Shown one piece after another: positions 13,239 through 14,722 of a stretch of 14,722 nucleotides of DNA. The notes beneath the pieces are model-generated. The model did not search any database. It saw only the letters and a list, made by a program, of their open reading frames with translations, and had not been told where the DNA came from. The translations under genes were made by a program, and so were the position numbers. The stretch lies in the NCBI GenBank assembly GCA_018711775.1, contig DVHV01000090.1, positions 1 to 14,722 on the forward strand, read 5' to 3'. The DNA comes from Candidatus Onthocola stercoravium (GTDB taxonomy: Bacteria > Bacillota_I > Bacilli_A > RF39 > UBA660). Every line of letters starts with the position of its first letter. Position 1 is the stretch's first letter.

Positions 13239-14462
13239 ATGAAGTACATAATAAAAAATAAAAAAACTATTATCGTAAATATTGTAGTAACTTTTATATT
13301 AATTGCTTCATTATTTTGGATAATAAATAATTCAAATCACATGAAACAAATGTCAAATGATTTAAAATATAATTTTACAAGTGTAATGTCTAACAACAAT
13401 GTTAAAAGAAGCTCTAAAATAGATGACTTTATTAATTCAATTGCTGCAGAAAACTTGATTGAAGAAGTAGATATAAAAAAAGAAATTACATCTATTTTAA
13501 CAATTAATGAAGATAAATATGAATCTCATATTTTTGATTATGAAAGTGGAGAAGAATTAGATATTTTAGATTTAATTAAAAAAGATAGAGAAGACGAATT
13601 TTGGGACAAAATAAAGAATTTATTATATTTAAAATATCCAAAGTTTATTGCGGATGTAATAAGTCAAAATACTGGTGAAAATGTTTACTTTTTAAAAGAC
13701 AACGAATTAATAATTTATTATTATGGATATGAGATTAATCCAATGCCTAAAGAAAATTTGTATTTAACTGTTAACTATAATGAGATTAAAGATTATTTAA
13801 ATATTCCAGTTGATCTAGATAGTACCTACATTAATGAAGATGGTTCAACTATTAATCCTAATAAAAAATTAATTGCTATAACTTTTGATGACGGTCCAGG
13901 CCCATATACTAATGAATTAGTAAAAATCTTAAATGATAATAAAGCTAATGCTACATTTTTCATGTTAGGAAGTAATTTAGAAAAATACCAAGATACAGTT
14001 TTAAATGTTTATAAAAGTGGAAATGAAATTGGCTATCATTCATATGCTCATAAAAATTTCTTGCGCCAAGATTTAGAAACTATCAAAAATGAATTTGTTA
14101 TGAGTAATGAAATATTAAAAAATATAACTGGCACTACATTTAGCTTAGTTCGTCCACCATATGGTTCAATTGATGCTAATGTTAAAAATGCTTTAGATGC
14201 ATCATTTATTCTTTGGAATATCGATACAGAAGATTGGCGACACAAAGATGTTGATTATTTATTAAATTATGTTTTAGAAAACGTAAATGCTGGATGTATT
14301 ATATTATTCCATGACATCCATAAGACGAGTGTTGCTGCTATTGAAAAGATTCTTCCATATCTTTACGTTGAGGGTTATCAAGCAATTACTGTATCAAACC
14401 TAGCAAAAAATTATAATACCTCATTGGAATCGCACAAAGCATATCGTTATTTTACTGAGTAG
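13239..14462 (+). CDS. Membrane-anchored polysaccharide (peptidoglycan) deacetylase, PdaC-like
   Basis: This 407-residue enzyme acts outside the membrane. It has one N-terminal helix (about 10-30), a DUF3298/RsiV-like domain at about 75-190 (YESHIFDYESGEELDILDL and VYFLKDNELIIYYYGYEI) and a NodB deacetylase domain at about 200-400. The catalytic set is intact: TFDDGP with Asp217 and Asp218, metal-binding HSYAH (His267, His271), RPPYG (315-319), an IDTEDWR motif and the LFHDIH histidine His368. The DUF3298-NodB order is that of Bacillus PdaC, which removes acetyl groups from peptidoglycan and lowers lysozyme sensitivity; the exact sugar cannot be told here. GGAGGT lies 5 nt before the ATG, and only 14 nt separate it from the permease, so it belongs to the same operon. 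Confidence 0.92.
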   Translation: MKYIIKNKKTIIVNIVVTFILIASLFWIINNSNHMKQMSNDLKYNFTSVMSNNNVKRSSKIDDFINSIAAENLIEEVDIKKEITSILTINEDKYESHIFDYESGEELDILDLIKKDREDEFWDKIKNLLYLKYPKFIADVISQNTGENVYFLKDNELIIYYYGYEINPMPKENLYLTVNYNEIKDYLNIPVDLDSTYINEDGSTINPNKKLIAITFDDGPGPYTNELVKILNDNKANATFFMLGSNLEKYQDTVLNVYKSGNEIGYHSYAHKNFLRQDLETIKNEFVMSNEILKNITGTTFSLVRPPYGSIDANVKNALDASFILWNIDTEDWRHKDVDYLLNYVLENVNAGCIILFHDIHKTSVAAIEKILPYLYVEGYQAITVSNLAKNYNTSLESHKAYRYFTE

Positions 14463-14592
14463 GATTTGTTGTATCATTCAGTGAAAGTATTTCTTGCGTT
14501 AGAAATATAATAGTACCGATTAGAAATAGTAAAGCAGCAATTAGTTGAAGAAAAGTATTGCGGTATCTAGAATTATTGAAGTTTTTTTCCAT
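14452..14592 (-). CDS. Probable small membrane protein on the opposite strand (start uncertain)
   Basis: The - strand frame ending at 14452 is open for at least 89 codons, to the right edge of the window. The minimal ATG start (14592) gives 46 residues: a head with Arg9 and Arg11, one helix at about 14-31 (LQLIAALLFLIGTIIFLT) and a polar tail. A start at ATG 14703, or beyond the window, would add a second hydrophobic segment (ITLFFTTFFIYLYFVLLF). No Shine-Dalgarno is seen before either ATG. The longer forms would place the strong hairpin at 14656-14677 inside the gene, which favours the short form. It converges on the deacetylase gene with an 11-nt overlap. Function is unknown. Confidence 0.4.
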   Translation of the reverse strand: MEKNFNNSRYRNTFLQLIAALLFLIGTIIFLTQEILSLNDTTNPTQ

Positions 14593-14655
14593 GTTGTTTA
14601 AATCAGTTGTAAATAATAAGACAAAATAAAGATAAATAAAAAAAGTCGTGAAAAA

Positions 14656-14685
14656 CAAAGTGATATTAATCACTTTGCTTTTTTT
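14656..14685 (+). terminator. Strong intrinsic terminator
   Basis: CAAAGTGAT (14656-14664) and ATCACTTTG (14669-14677) form a perfect 9-bp stem with a 4-nt loop, followed by C and seven Ts (14679-14685). It is oriented to end + strand transcription about 194 nt after the deacetylase stop. On the - strand only a shorter T-run follows. Confidence 0.85.
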
Positions 14686-14722
14686 ATATAATAGGAAAGT
14701 CATACTTTTTCGAAAAATTTGC

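Noticed and set aside
14048..14245. - strand frame opposite the NodB domain
   Set aside because: Antisense to catalytic motifs of the deacetylase; no start signal.
1..14722. CRISPR arrays, tRNA or rRNA genes, insertion sequences, prophage or known riboswitches
   Set aside because: No regularly spaced repeats, cloverleaf-like segments, transposase or phage genes, or recognisable riboswitch cores were seen on reading both strands.

Overview
The window comes from a very AT-rich (roughly a quarter to 30% G+C by eye), Gram-positive-type bacterium. It has strong Shine-Dalgarno sequences, TTG starts, many 4-20 nt gene overlaps, SipW-type signal peptides, a YtrA-type GntR regulator and a murG-murB-ftsQ block. 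A low-GC Bacillota lineage, perhaps one of the uncultured RF39/Erysipelotrichia-like gut groups, fits best; this placement is inference. The cell makes peptidoglycan, so it is not a wall-less mollicute. TGA acts as a normal stop: murG, murB, queH and the first permease all end in it, murG and queH in ATGA overlaps.

All confident genes are on the + strand. Positions 1-460 hold the tail of an unidentified CDS and a small membrane-anchored protein with one InlB/Listeria-Bacteroides repeat, closed by a terminator. Positions 460-1626 are the least ordinary part: a possible 29-residue membrane peptide, a hairpin whose 3' arm carries the ribosome binding site of a short glycerophosphodiester phosphodiesterase, and an unrecognised 77-codon reading frame with its own promoter and a closing hairpin. 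Positions 1774-4998 hold an ABC ATPase, a nine-helix permease and a YtrA-like GntR repressor. A perfect TTGTACTA-N7-TAGTACAA palindrome lies between the promoter and the first RBS, so the operon probably represses itself.

Positions 5007-8822 form a tightly overlapping wall/division cluster (murG, murB, ftsQ/divIB) that runs into queH (queuosine synthesis) and an unknown membrane protein; ftsA and ftsZ do not follow. Positions 8831-10784 hold a SipW-cognate secreted protein, an unknown soluble protein and a XerC/D-family tyrosine recombinase. Positions 10853-14462 hold a second ABC ATPase and permease (BcrAB-like) with a PdaC-like membrane-anchored polysaccharide deacetylase. A strong terminator follows at 14656-14685, and a small membrane protein is probably encoded on the - strand between 14452 and the window edge.

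The shared theme is the cell envelope: precursor synthesis, divisome assembly, wall deacetylation, two export/resistance-type ABC modules and surface proteins. I see no CRISPR array, tRNA, rRNA, insertion sequence or prophage. I do not find a convincing new multi-gene system. The best leads are the orphan frame at 1376-1609, the hairpin/RBS overlap at 707-733, the - strand gene at the right edge and the YtrA-type autoregulatory circuit.
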